DNA from: Lachnospiraceae bacterium
GTDB taxonomy: Bacteria > Bacillota_A > Clostridia > Lachnospirales > Lachnospiraceae
Direction: 5' to 3'
Length of the DNA: 12,380 nt
Assembly: GCA_009774655.1 (NCBI GenBank)
Contig: VSOD01000090.1
Coordinates: forward strand, 1-12,380
Part shown: positions 6,023-12,380 of the stretch, piece after piece
How the letters are laid out: every line of letters begins with the position of its first letter
Numbering within the stretch: the first letter of the stretch is position 1
The notes under the pieces: model-generated
Seen by the model: the letters and a program-made list of their open reading frames with translations, nothing else
The model's database searches: none
What the model was told of the DNA's origin: nothing
Made by a program: the position numbers and the translations under genes

Positions 6023-6139
6023 TCACGAAGAGGCAGAGCAATGAGAGTACAGGGAGCGGACGGACCCGGGAATGGAACCGGGCAGGCTGCCAGGGATTAC
6101 AGAATATAGAATATAGATATGAGGAAGCGTAAGGCATAG

Positions 6140-6583
6140 ATGAAGACGATAGAGACATACAGTACCGGGGAAACTTTTGCGCTCGGCAGGCAGATCGGGC
6201 AGCAGGCAGAAGCAGGAGAGATCTACACCCTGATCGGAGATCTGGGTGTGGGCAAGACTGTATTGACTCAGGGAGTCGCTGCCGGGCTGGACATTGAAGA
6301 GCCGGTCAACAGCCCTACTTTTACGATCGTACAGATCTATGAGGAGGGCAGGCTGCCTTTTTACCATTTCGATGTGTACCGCATCGGCGATGTGGAGGAG
6401 ATGGAGGAGGTCGGCTATGAAGACTGTTTTTACGGGGAAGGGGTCTGCCTGATCGAGTGGGCGGATCTGATCGAAGAGATTCTGCCTCGGGAGCACCGCC
6501 GGATCACCATCGAGAAGGATTTAAGCAAAGGCTTTGACTATCGCCGGATCACGATAGAAGATCGAGGCAGGGCAGAGGACTGA
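6140..6583 (+). CDS. tsaE: TsaE, tRNA t6A37 synthesis ATPase
   Basis: 147-residue P-loop ATPase of the TsaE (YjeE/YdiB) family. It works with TsaB and TsaD, driving turnover of the complex that transfers threonylcarbamoyl to N6 of A37 in tRNAs reading ANN codons. Walker A GDLGVGKT is at 33-40, with the family motifs SPTF (58-61), HFDVYR (76-81) and IEWAD (about 105-109). Length is normal. The start ATG has a modest ribosome binding site (TAAGG about 6 nt upstream). It opens the block tsaE-tsaB-rimI; tsaB follows after 40 bp. The third partner, TsaC/Sua5, which makes threonylcarbamoyl-AMP, is not in the window. Confidence 0.96.
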   Translation: MKTIETYSTGETFALGRQIGQQAEAGEIYTLIGDLGVGKTVLTQGVAAGLDIEEPVNSPTFTIVQIYEEGRLPFYHFDVYRIGDVEEMEEVGYEDCFYGEGVCLIEWADLIEEILPREHRRITIEKDLSKGFDYRRITIEDRGRAED

Positions 6584-6623
6584 GACAGGATACAGATGTG
6601 TTTTGCGGTATGAGGGGTAGCAT

Positions 6624-7406
6624 ATGAAAATATTGGCATTAGACAGTTCCGGGCTGGTGGCTTCCGTGGCGCTTGTGGAAGACGACAACCTGATCGCGGA
6701 ATATACCATACAATATAAGAAGACTCACTCCCAGACGCTGCTCCCCATGCTGGAGGAGATCAGGCGGATGGTGGATCTTGATATGGACACGGTGGATGCC
6801 GTTGCGGTGGCGGCCGGGCCGGGTTCTTTTACCGGGCTGCGGATCGGTTCCGCGACGGCCAAGGGACTTGCCTTTGCCTTGGAGAAGCCCATTATCCCGG
6901 TGCCTACGCTGGAGGGACTTGCCTGGCAGATGTATGGTACGGATGCGCTTGTGTGTCCGATCATGGATGCAAGGAGAAATCAGGTCTACACGGGGCTTTA
7001 CGAGTTTGTTGACCGATTTGGTAAACATTCGCTTTTGCCGGAGGACGTAAAATCTCCTCAAACAGGCACAGATACTGCGCAAAATGCATATGACATGCGT
7101 GTCGTAGAAGAACAATGCGCCGTCGCTTTTGACGAGATTGCACAGAAGATCAACCGTACCGGCAGGAAGGTCGTCTTTGTGGGAGACGGAATTCCTGTTT
7201 TTCGGGAGAGAATGGCAGAAGTGCTGCAGGTTCCCTGGCTGCCTGCACCGGCTCACCGTAACAGGCAGTCTGCCGCCTGCATCGCGGCACTGGGCAGGGT
7301 CTACTATGCGCAGGGCAGGGCCGTGAACGGGGCACAGCATGTGCCGGAGTACTTAAGGCTGTCTCAGGCCGAGCGGGAGAGGGCAGAAGGCAGCAGCCGT
7401 ACCTGA
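6624..7406 (+). CDS. tsaB: TsaB, tRNA t6A37 synthesis scaffold protein
   Basis: 260-residue ASKHA-fold protein of the TsaB (YeaZ/YdiC) family, the partner that dimerises with TsaD in t6A synthesis. The N-terminus ILALDSSGLVASVAL and the diagnostic GPGSFTGLRIG (65-75) are clear, followed by CPIMDARRNQVYTGLYEF in the middle. It is about 30 residues longer than the E. coli and B. subtilis proteins (about 230). The extra length lies around residues 130-170, a polar stretch whose codons look AT-richer than the rest. GAGGGG lies upstream of ATG 6624. It sits between tsaE (40 bp) and rimI (37 bp), the standard Firmicutes order. Confidence 0.95.
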   Translation: MKILALDSSGLVASVALVEDDNLIAEYTIQYKKTHSQTLLPMLEEIRRMVDLDMDTVDAVAVAAGPGSFTGLRIGSATAKGLAFALEKPIIPVPTLEGLAWQMYGTDALVCPIMDARRNQVYTGLYEFVDRFGKHSLLPEDVKSPQTGTDTAQNAYDMRVVEEQCAVAFDEIAQKINRTGRKVVFVGDGIPVFRERMAEVLQVPWLPAPAHRNRQSAACIAALGRVYYAQGRAVNGAQHVPEYLRLSQAERERAEGSSRT

Positions 7407-7443
7407 TAGATGGTAAGGTTTCTAAGAGGACAGGAGGGCACAT

Positions 7444-7878
7444 ATGGTTGTTTATAGAAAAATGACCGCGGAAGATGTACCTTTTATCAGCAGATTGGAG
7501 GAGGAGACCTTCTCGATGCCCTGGTCGGCGGACTCTTTTCTGGAGATGATCAGTAAGGAGGATGCCCGCTACTATGTGGCGGAGGAAGACGGCAGGCTTC
7601 TGGGCGGCTGCGGCGTGTTGATGATCGCGGGAGAAGGAAATATCACCAATGTGGCCATCGCCCCCGAGGCAAGAAACCGGGGGATCGGAACGGCCCTGCT
7701 GCGCCACCTGATGGCGGAGGGGGATCGGGAAGGGCTGACGGCCTACACGCTGGAGGTACGGGTCAGCAACGCGGCGGCGATCCACGTCTATGAGAAGCTG
7801 GGATTTGTGTCGGCAGGCGTGCGGCCGGGCTTCTATGAGAAACCGGTGGAGGATGCGCTGATCTTCTGGAAGAGATAG
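7444..7878 (+). CDS. rimI: RimI-type protein N-terminal acetyltransferase
   Basis: 144-residue GNAT acetyltransferase of the RimI family, which in E. coli acetylates the N-terminal alanine of ribosomal protein bS18. The GNAT core is visible: EETFSMPW near the N-terminus, ITNVAIAPEARNRGIG with the acetyl-CoA loop RNRGIG (77-82), then LEVRVSNAAAIHVYEKLGF (about 103-121), the classic RimI C-terminal motif. Length is normal. A strong AGGAGGG precedes ATG 7444. It follows tsaB by 37 bp, the usual neighbourhood; rimI is often found or fused with t6A genes without a known direct role in that pathway. The true substrate may differ in this organism. Confidence 0.92.
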   Translation: MVVYRKMTAEDVPFISRLEEETFSMPWSADSFLEMISKEDARYYVAEEDGRLLGGCGVLMIAGEGNITNVAIAPEARNRGIGTALLRHLMAEGDREGLTAYTLEVRVSNAAAIHVYEKLGFVSAGVRPGFYEKPVEDALIFWKR

Positions 7879-7920
7879 GAACGGCATGGAACAATTACCA
7901 CTGTTGCTACGCGTTTTGTC

Positions 7921-7929
7921 TGGTAGAAT
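7921..7929 (+). promoter_or_regulatory. Possible extended -10 promoter for the zinc-binding protein gene
   Basis: TGGTAGAAT matches TGnTAnAAT. A TTG at 7904 is too close (14 bp if TTGCTA is the -35), so activity would depend on the extended -10. The 9-bp sequence ATGGAACAA occurs on both sides (7886-7894 and 7933-7941). Confidence 0.4.
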
Positions 7930-7980
7930 GAGATGGAACAAAAGTCAGTACCGGAAGTGTAACAGTATAGGAGGTATGTC

Positions 7981-8229
7981 ATGCGCGTTTATACAGAACA
8001 GAAAGTGAGACAGTTGACCGAGGTAGTCTGTAACTGCTGCGGTAAAAAATTATTGGTAGAAAATGGAATTCTTAAGGAAGAATGTGTTCATGTAACGCAT
8101 GATTTTGGGTTTTTCGGGAAAAGGGACGGCACAAGCCATACATTCGATCTGTGCGAGGAATGTTATGAGAAGATTGCCGCCGGATTTGCGCTTCCTGTGG
8201 AGGCAAGAGAGCGGGAGGAACTGCTGTGA
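7981..8229 (+). CDS. Small zinc-binding protein, function unknown
   Basis: 82-residue soluble protein with two cysteine pairs: C17-N-C19-C20-G near the start and C58-E-E-C61 near the end. These would form a four-cysteine zinc site (C17/C20 with C58/C61), with C19, C35, H37 and H40 as other possible ligands. Between them lies a beta-rich segment (LLVENGILKEECVHVTHDFG, then FFGKRDGTSHTFDLCEECY). I believe similar small proteins are common in Lachnospiraceae but know of no function; a nucleic-acid or protein adaptor is possible, as for other small zinc ribbons. GGAGGT lies just before ATG 7981. It sits between rimI and the RNase Z gene, among tRNA-maturation genes, which hints at, but does not show, an RNA-linked role. 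Confidence 0.8.
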   Translation: MRVYTEQKVRQLTEVVCNCCGKKLLVENGILKEECVHVTHDFGFFGKRDGTSHTFDLCEECYEKIAAGFALPVEAREREELL

Positions 8230-8289
8230 CCGGGCGCCTTTTTTGAATTTTCCTGAATTTTCTGAGGATTTCACAGAACAGGAGCACAC

Positions 8290-9201
8290 ATGTTGGATAT
8301 CTGCTTATTAGGCACGGGCGGCATGATGCCGCTGCCTTACCGGTGGCTCACGTCGATGATGGCGCGGTACAACGGGACAGGCATATTGATCGACTGCGGC
8401 GAAGGCACCCAGATCGCCCTCAAAGAAAAAGGATGGAGCCCGAAACCCATTGATATTATCTGTTTTACCCATTATCATGCGGATCATATCAGCGGTCTGC
8501 CGGGAATGCTGCTCACGATGGGCAATGCGGAGCGCACAGAACCCCTTCTGCTCATAGGACCGAAGGGGCTGACTAAGGTAGTCAACTCTCTGCGTGTGAT
8601 CGCACCGGAGCTTCCGTTTGCAATCAACTGTCTGGAATTGACGGAGGCGGAGCAGACCGTTGCCTTCGACGGCTTTCGGATCGAGGCCTATAAGGTCAAT
8701 CACAATGTGCTCTGTTACGGCTATAATATAATAGTGGAACGTATCGGCAGATTCGATGTGAACCGGGCGCTGCAGTTAAATATTCCGAAAAACTACTGGA
8801 ATCGGCTGCAAAAAGGTGAGATAATAGAGACAGAGGACGGAACCTTCACACCGGAAATGGTGCTGGGGGAGCCGCGTAAAGGACTGAAAGTAACGTACTG
8901 CACGGATACCAGGCCCACGGGAAGCATCGTGCGCGCCGCTGCGGGAGCAGATCTTTTTATCTGTGAGGGTATGTACGGAGAGCCGGAGAAGCAGCAGAAG
9001 GCGAAGGAATACAAGCATATGACCTTCTACGAGGCCGCCGAGCTTGCGAAGAAAGCGGCGGTGAAGGAGCTGTGGCTGACTCATTACAGCCCGTCGCTGA
9101 CCCGTCCCGAGGAATATATGCGCGATGTACGCAAGATTTTTCCCGCAGCGGTGGCTGCCAAAGACGGCAGAAGCGCAGATCTCATGTTTGAAGAAGCGTA
9201 G
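8290..9201 (+). CDS. rnz: Ribonuclease Z (tRNA 3' endonuclease)
   Basis: 303-residue metallo-beta-lactamase-fold nuclease, the expected length of the short bacterial RNase Z. It cleaves precursor tRNAs after the discriminator base so that CCA can be added. The zinc motif HYHADH (61-66) is intact, and later ligands are plausible at H138, D206 (CTDTRPT) and H265 (LWLTHYSP). The family stretch HMTFYEAAELAKKA (H243) is present. The N-terminus LLGTGGMMPLPYRWLTS is the variant seen in Clostridia rather than the more usual LGT.SG.P. GGAG (8281-8284) precedes ATG 8290 by 5 nt. All six tRNA genes in the window lack an encoded CCA, so this enzyme is needed for them. Confidence 0.95.
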   Translation: MLDICLLGTGGMMPLPYRWLTSMMARYNGTGILIDCGEGTQIALKEKGWSPKPIDIICFTHYHADHISGLPGMLLTMGNAERTEPLLLIGPKGLTKVVNSLRVIAPELPFAINCLELTEAEQTVAFDGFRIEAYKVNHNVLCYGYNIIVERIGRFDVNRALQLNIPKNYWNRLQKGEIIETEDGTFTPEMVLGEPRKGLKVTYCTDTRPTGSIVRAAAGADLFICEGMYGEPEKQQKAKEYKHMTFYEAAELAKKAAVKELWLTHYSPSLTRPEEYMRDVRKIFPAAVAAKDGRSADLMFEEA

Positions 9202-9245
9202 GCGGACGGACAGCTGCATGGAGTGCGCTCAGGAAGGAGGATAAC

Positions 9246-9815
9246 ATGAAACGTTCCGGAATAGTCAGCATCATCATTACCTGTGTGATTCTCGTCGTGG
9301 TCATCGGCGGATTCGCTTTTTTTCTCAGTCACAAGTCCCGGACAAGTGGGGAGGAGGCAGTGGAATCGACGGCGGTGCAGAAGGTTCTGCAGAAGGATCT
9401 GGAGCGGAATTACCCGCCGACGCCGAAAGAAGTGGTGAAATATTTTGCCGAGATCACGAAGTGTTTTTATAATGAGGAATATTCGGAAGAGGAGCTGGAG
9501 AAGCTGGCGACGCAGATACAGGTATTGTACGACGAAGCGCTGGTCGCCAACAAATCGGAAGATGATTATATGCAGGATCTTCGTTCCGAGATCGCCAGCA
9601 TGAAGGAAAACAAATATACCATAGTCGGTTATGAAGTTTCCCCCAGCACGGACGTGGAATTTTTTACGGAAAACGAGGAGTCCTGTGCGAGATTGTACTG
9701 TAACTTCTATGTGAAGCAGGGGGCAGGCAATGTGCCGTCTTTGGAGCAGTTTGTCCTGCGTAAGGACGAGGCGGGACACTGGAAGATCATGGGCTGGGAT
9801 CTGGTGAACAAATAG
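9246..9815 (+). CDS. Membrane-anchored DUF6715-like protein
   Basis: 189-residue protein with one N-terminal hydrophobic anchor (about 6-27, IVSIIITCVILVVVIGGFAF), no lipobox and an extracytoplasmic remainder. The segment VQKVLQKDLERNYPPTPKEV, followed by helices with FYNEEYSEEELEKLATQ and a C-terminal strand region ending FVLRKDEAGHWKIMGWDLV, matches what I remember of the Lachnospiraceae family DUF6715; the family name is from memory and less certain than the layout. The function is unknown; the C-terminal part resembles NTF2-like folds in its beta pattern. A strong GGAAGGAGG lies 5 nt before ATG 9246. It follows rnz by 44 bp and precedes tsaD by 117 bp. Confidence 0.78.
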   Translation: MKRSGIVSIIITCVILVVVIGGFAFFLSHKSRTSGEEAVESTAVQKVLQKDLERNYPPTPKEVVKYFAEITKCFYNEEYSEEELEKLATQIQVLYDEALVANKSEDDYMQDLRSEIASMKENKYTIVGYEVSPSTDVEFFTENEESCARLYCNFYVKQGAGNVPSLEQFVLRKDEAGHWKIMGWDLVNK

Positions 9816-9842
9816 AGCCGGCCGGATGAAGCGGATGTGTGG

Positions 9843-9880
9843 TGCGGTATGGCGGGTTGTGACGCGATACCGCATTTGTT
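9843..9880 (+). terminator. Weak terminator-like hairpin upstream of tsaD
   Basis: TGCGGTAT (9843-9850) pairs with ATACCGCA (9867-9874) around a 16-nt loop, followed by TTTGTTT. The interrupted T-tract suggests at most partial termination. TACAAT at 9888-9893 is a possible -10 for tsaD, but I see no good -35. Confidence 0.35.
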
Positions 9881-9932
9881 TGTCCGGTACAATAAGCAGA
9901 AGTGAAGGAGTGCAGACAGAAAGGAATAGGAC

Positions 9933-10976
9933 ATGCAGACACTTGAACCGTGTGGTACGGAGGATGTGACGATACTTGCCATAGAAAGCTCCTGTGATGA
10001 GACGGCGGCGGCCGTTGTCAGAAACGGCAGGGAGGTTTTGTCAAATATCATCTCCTCCCAGATAGATTTACATACGATATACGGCGGTGTGGTGCCGGAG
10101 ATCGCGTCGCGGAAGCATATAGAAAGGATCGATCAGGTGATCGCTGAAGCGCTGCAGGCAGCGGGGAAGAAGCTGCAGGAAATAGATGCCGTTGCGGTGA
10201 CTTACGGCCCGGGGCTTGTGGGTGCGCTGCTGGTGGGCGTCTCGGCGGCCAAAGCCATCAGCTTTGCATCGGGTATCCCGCTGATCGGCGTCCATCATAT
10301 CGAAGGCCATATCAGTGCCAATTATATAGAAAATAAAGACCTGGAACCGCCTTTTGTCTGTCTGGTCGTGTCAGGCGGGCATTCCCATCTGGTGGTAGTC
10401 AGGGATTACGGAGAGTATGAGATCCTGGGCCGCACCCGGGACGACGCCGCAGGGGAGGCTTTTGATAAAGTGGCCAGGGCTATCGGCCTGGGCTATCCCG
10501 GCGGGCCCAAAATCGACAGGGTTTCGCGGGAGGGAGATCCGGATGCGATCAAATTCCCACGGGCAAAGGTGGCTGATTCTGTCTATGATTTCAGCTTCAG
10601 CGGACTGAAATCGGCAGTGCTGAATTATCTGAATTCCTGTGAAATGAAAGGGTTTCCGGTCTGTCAGGCGGATGTGGCGGCTTCGTTTCAGAAGGCGGTG
10701 GTGGATGTACTGGTGGAGCATTCCATGCAGGCTATGGAGATGTGCGGTATGGACAGGTTCGCCATAGCAGGGGGCGTGGCGTCGAATTCGGCGCTTCGGC
10801 GTGCGCTGGCGGAGGCCTGTGAGGCGCGGAAGATCGCATTCTATCATCCCTCTCCCGGCCTGTGTACGGACAATGCCGCGATGATCGGCGCTGCCGCATA
10901 TTACGAATATATAAAAGGCGTGCGGCACGGATATGATCTGAACGCGGTGCCCAATCTGAAACTGGGTGAGAAATAG
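9933..10976 (+). CDS. tsaD: TsaD, tRNA t6A37 threonylcarbamoyltransferase
   Basis: 347-residue Kae1/Gcp/YgjD-family ASKHA protein, the catalytic subunit that moves threonylcarbamoyl from its AMP adduct to A37 of tRNA. The signature ILAIESSCDETAAAVV is at about 14-29. The metal-binding HxxxH is H122-IEG-H126, the glycine-rich VVSGGHSHLV and DAAGEAFDKVARAIGLGYPG follow, and GGVASNSALR and CTDNAAMIG (third metal ligand Asp) close the site. Length is normal. The first ten residues precede the conserved core; ATG 9933 has AAGGAATAGG upstream. It is 3.3 kb from tsaE-tsaB but on the same strand, and ispD follows with almost no gap. Confidence 0.97.
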   Translation: MQTLEPCGTEDVTILAIESSCDETAAAVVRNGREVLSNIISSQIDLHTIYGGVVPEIASRKHIERIDQVIAEALQAAGKKLQEIDAVAVTYGPGLVGALLVGVSAAKAISFASGIPLIGVHHIEGHISANYIENKDLEPPFVCLVVSGGHSHLVVVRDYGEYEILGRTRDDAAGEAFDKVARAIGLGYPGGPKIDRVSREGDPDAIKFPRAKVADSVYDFSFSGLKSAVLNYLNSCEMKGFPVCQADVAASFQKAVVDVLVEHSMQAMEMCGMDRFAIAGGVASNSALRRALAEACEARKIAFYHPSPGLCTDNAAMIGAAAYYEYIKGVRHGYDLNAVPNLKLGEK

Positions 10977-11003
10977 GTGCACGTCAGGGGAAGGATGTTG
11001 AGC

Positions 11004-11738
11004 ATGGAGAAAAAGAGATGTACCGCGATCGTGCTGGCAGCTGGCAGCGGAAGCCGGATGAAGAGCGGCGTGGCGAAGCAGTATATGCTGCTGCGGGGCA
11101 AACCGCTGATCTGGTATGCGTTGCGGGCGGTGGAGGATTCGGCCGTGATAGACGACTGTATTCTGGTCACGGGAGCGGAGGATATTACCTGTGTACAGGA
11201 AGAGATCGTGGAACGATATGCCTTTGGCAAGGTAGACAGGATTGTGGCCGGCGGCAGGGAACGGTATGACTCTGTCTATCAGGCGCTGAAAGTGATCAAA
11301 GCCGGAGATATGCGGATGCCGAACCGGGACGGGTATCTTTTTATTCACGACGGCGCAAGACCGTTTCTGACAGAAGAGATCCTGCGCAGGGATTATGAGG
11401 CGGTGGAGCGGTTTCGTGCCTGCGTGACGGGAATGCCGGTGAAGGATACGATCAAGATCGCGGACAAAGAAGGCTATGCGGCCAGGACACCGGACAGAAG
11501 TCTTGTCTGGCAGATTCAGACCCCCCAGGTCTTCGAGAGCGCACTGATCATAGAAGCCTATGAGAAGCTGATGCAGGAGAAAGACAGACTGGCGGCAGCG
11601 GGGATCAGGATCACGGACGATGCCATGGTGGTTGAGACGCTGATGGACCTGCCGGTGCGGCTGGTGCAGGGGTCCTACGAAAATATCAAGATCACAACCC
11701 CGGAGGATCTGGCGGTTGCGGAGGCTTTTCTGCCCTGA
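11004..11738 (+). CDS. ispD: IspD, 2-C-methyl-D-erythritol 4-phosphate cytidylyltransferase
   Basis: 244-residue nucleotidyltransferase of the MEP isoprenoid pathway, making CDP-methylerythritol from MEP and CTP. The N-terminal CTP-binding motif IVLAAGSGSRMKSGVAKQY (about 9-27, with R18 and K25) is intact. HDGARP (115-120), VKDTIK, WQIQTPQVFE and ITDDAM are all typical. The frame is open from a GTG at 10977, right after the tsaD stop, with ATG 10995 also possible; ATG 11004 is preferred because GGGGAAGG (10987-10994) is well spaced and the protein then starts as homologues do. The tight junction with tsaD implies cotranscription. TagD/TarI-type cytidylyltransferases (wall teichoic acid) are close relatives and cannot be fully excluded. 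Confidence 0.92.
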   Translation: MEKKRCTAIVLAAGSGSRMKSGVAKQYMLLRGKPLIWYALRAVEDSAVIDDCILVTGAEDITCVQEEIVERYAFGKVDRIVAGGRERYDSVYQALKVIKAGDMRMPNRDGYLFIHDGARPFLTEEILRRDYEAVERFRACVTGMPVKDTIKIADKEGYAARTPDRSLVWQIQTPQVFESALIIEAYEKLMQEKDRLAAAGIRITDDAMVVETLMDLPVRLVQGSYENIKITTPEDLAVAEAFLP

Positions 11739-11742
11739 GGTA

Positions 11743-11776
11743 TTGACAGGGATAGATGAAAATACGCTTATAAAAT
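11743..11776 (+). promoter_or_regulatory. Possible upstream promoter of the Ser tRNA unit
   Basis: TTGACA (11743-11748) is followed by CTTATAAAAT (11767-11776), but the spacing to TATAAA is 20 bp, longer than ideal. AGGTATT (11738-11744) and AATACCT (11774-11780) are inverted around it. Low confidence. Confidence 0.25.
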
Positions 11777-11825
11777 ACCTGCAAAAAGTTTGTCGGAAAA
11801 ATTTGAAAAAATTTCAAAAAACTGG

Positions 11826-11854
11826 TTGACATGGAAAACCTTTTTTGCTACAAT
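11826..11854 (+). promoter_or_regulatory. Strong sigma-A promoter with A/T-rich upstream element for tRNA-Ser
   Basis: Perfect TTGACA (11826-11831), 17-bp spacing and TACAAT (11849-11854), with TGC just before the -10 (extended -10). The preceding 11796-11820 is almost pure A/T in phased A- and T-runs, like an UP element. The predicted start, about 11861, is 35 bp before the tRNA, and a GCGCT/AGCGC leader hairpin is possible between them. Confidence 0.92.
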
Positions 11855-11895
11855 AATCTTCGCGCTGACCGAGAGGGCAAGCGCAGAACACGCCC

Positions 11896-11981
11896 GGAGA
11901 GGTATCGAAGTGGTCATAACGAGGCGGTCTTGAAAACCGTTTGTCCGCAAGGGCGCGTGGGTTCGAATCCCACCCTCTCCG
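11896..11981 (+). tRNA. tRNA-Ser (TGA)
   Basis: Acceptor GGAGAGG (11896-11902) pairs with CCTCTCC (11974-11980), discriminator G11981, as in tRNA-Ser. Anticodon loop CTTGAAA gives TGA. The long variable arm (TTGTCCGCAAGGGCGC) marks a class II tRNA, and the T-arm is GGGTTCGAATCCC. CCA is not encoded. Confidence 0.97.
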
Positions 11982-12134
11982 CTGATGATCCTCTCCAACC
12001 GAACCTCTTGGCCCGTGATGATTTGCGGCAGAGATTTTGTGGTGGCGGATGCTGATATGTGACAGGTATGAATCCTGCACAGACAGTCATGAATTTTGAA
12101 CAGAATAGAAAACAGTTTTTGTAAGCTGTATTTT

Positions 12135-12224
12135 GGAGAAGTACCCAAGATGGCTGAAGGGACACCCCTGGAAAGGGTGCAGGTCGTTAATAGCGGCGCG
12201 AGGGTTCAAATCCCTCCTTCTCCG
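12135..12224 (+). tRNA. tRNA-Ser (GGA)
   Basis: Acceptor GGAGAAG (12135-12141) pairs with CTTCTCC (12217-12223), discriminator G12224. Anticodon stem CACCC/GGGTG encloses CTGGAAA, anticodon GGA; a long variable arm follows and the T-arm is GGGTTCAAATCCC. CCA is not encoded. The 153 bp between the two Ser tRNAs hold no gene and no convincing promoter (TTGAAC at 12096 lacks a good -10), so it may be read from 11826. Confidence 0.96.
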
Positions 12225-12331
12225 TTCGTATCGGACAGGCAGCCGGGAATAACAGCGGTGATGGTTGATCATAAATCATGTCGGGCCGAAGATACGAGAT
12301 TGAACCTTGACAAATAAACAGTAATGCAACC

Positions 12332-12370
12332 CTGAAAATTCAAGAGAAAAAATTCTTAAAGATTTTTCAG
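12332..12370 (+). other. AT-rich inverted repeat at the window end
   Basis: CTGAAAATTC (12332-12341) and GATTTTTCAG (12361-12370) are complementary at 9 of 10 positions, with further AAGA/TCTT pairing inside. A TTGACA lies upstream at 12307-12312 but no -10 sits at the right distance. The stretch 12225-12380 has no gene; it may be a tRNA terminator or the upstream region of a gene beyond the edge. Confidence 0.35.
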
Positions 12371-12380
12371 AGAGTATCGG

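Noticed and set aside
6490..6570. Repeated RRITIE motif at the C-terminus of TsaE, as a possible duplication
   Set aside because: The copies are only seven residues or so and this C-terminal pattern (IEKDL..GFDYR.ITI) is usual in Clostridia TsaE proteins as far as I recall.
7150..7941. 263-residue minus-strand ORF opposite tsaB/rimI
   Set aside because: Antisense shadow in GC-rich coding DNA; both + strand genes have clear family motifs.
10371..11348. 325-residue minus-strand ORF opposite tsaD/ispD
   Set aside because: Spans the junction of two certain genes, low-complexity His/Arg/Pro composition typical of antisense frames, no start signal.
11857..11895. Possible T-box or other riboswitch in the tRNA-Ser leader
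   Set aside because: Too short (about 35 nt) and followed by a tRNA rather than an mRNA; only a simple GCGCT/AGCGC stem is present.
11768..12272. Several minus-strand ORFs across the two Ser tRNA genes, with peptides such as GWDSNPRA and RRRDLNPRA
   Set aside because: These are the well-known artefact of translating the antisense of tRNA T-arms and anticodon arms; real tRNAs on the + strand explain the sequence.

Overview
The window looks like chromosomal DNA of a Gram-positive anaerobe of the Clostridia, most likely Lachnospiraceae. This is inferred from moderately high GC, strong AGGAGG-type ribosome binding sites, CCA-less tRNA genes, a SigV/RsiV-like sigma/anti-sigma pair, a YcxB-like protein and a DUF6715-like protein. 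Every gene I accept is on the + strand. I see no integrase, transposase, CRISPR array or rRNA gene.

Layout. (1) 1-397: a tRNA array, His(GTG, cut by the window edge)-Gln(TTG)-Lys(TTT), then decayed copies of the tRNA-Lys 3' end and a strong intrinsic terminator. (2) 438-1799: a MATE-family efflux transporter. (3) 1886-2858: an extended -10 promoter with an inverted repeat at its start site, a long coiled-coil protein built on a nearly perfect 42-bp tandem repeat, then tRNA-Leu(TAG) and a terminator. (4) 2860-3240: no intact gene, but a 342-bp open stretch that looks like the remnant of a membrane-anchored protein. (5) 3266-5416: an ECF sigma factor with a candidate ECF-type promoter, an overlapping RsiV-like anti-sigma factor and a lipoprotein. 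(6) 5429-6022: a sigma-A-type promoter, a triloop hairpin and a YcxB-like membrane protein. (7) 6140-10976: the t6A block tsaE-tsaB-rimI, a small zinc-binding protein, RNase Z, a DUF6715-like membrane protein and tsaD. (8) 11004-11738: ispD. (9) 11826-12224: a textbook promoter driving tRNA-Ser(TGA), followed by tRNA-Ser(GGA), then about 155 bp of non-coding sequence ending in an AT-rich inverted repeat.

How it fits together. Much of the window concerns tRNA: six tRNA genes, none with an encoded CCA; RNase Z, which trims such precursors; and TsaB, TsaD and TsaE, which put t6A on A37 of tRNAs reading ANN codons. Of the tRNAs here, Lys(TTT) is the expected substrate. The sigma/anti-sigma/lipoprotein operon is a separate envelope-stress module, by homology likely lysozyme-responsive. 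Its anti-sigma factor keeps an A-x-A site right after the membrane segment, as expected for signal-peptidase-triggered activation. I found no convincing wholly new multi-gene system. The least explained items are the repeat-expanded coiled-coil gene with its palindromic promoter, the remnant ORF downstream of tRNA-Leu, and the lipoprotein of the sigma operon.
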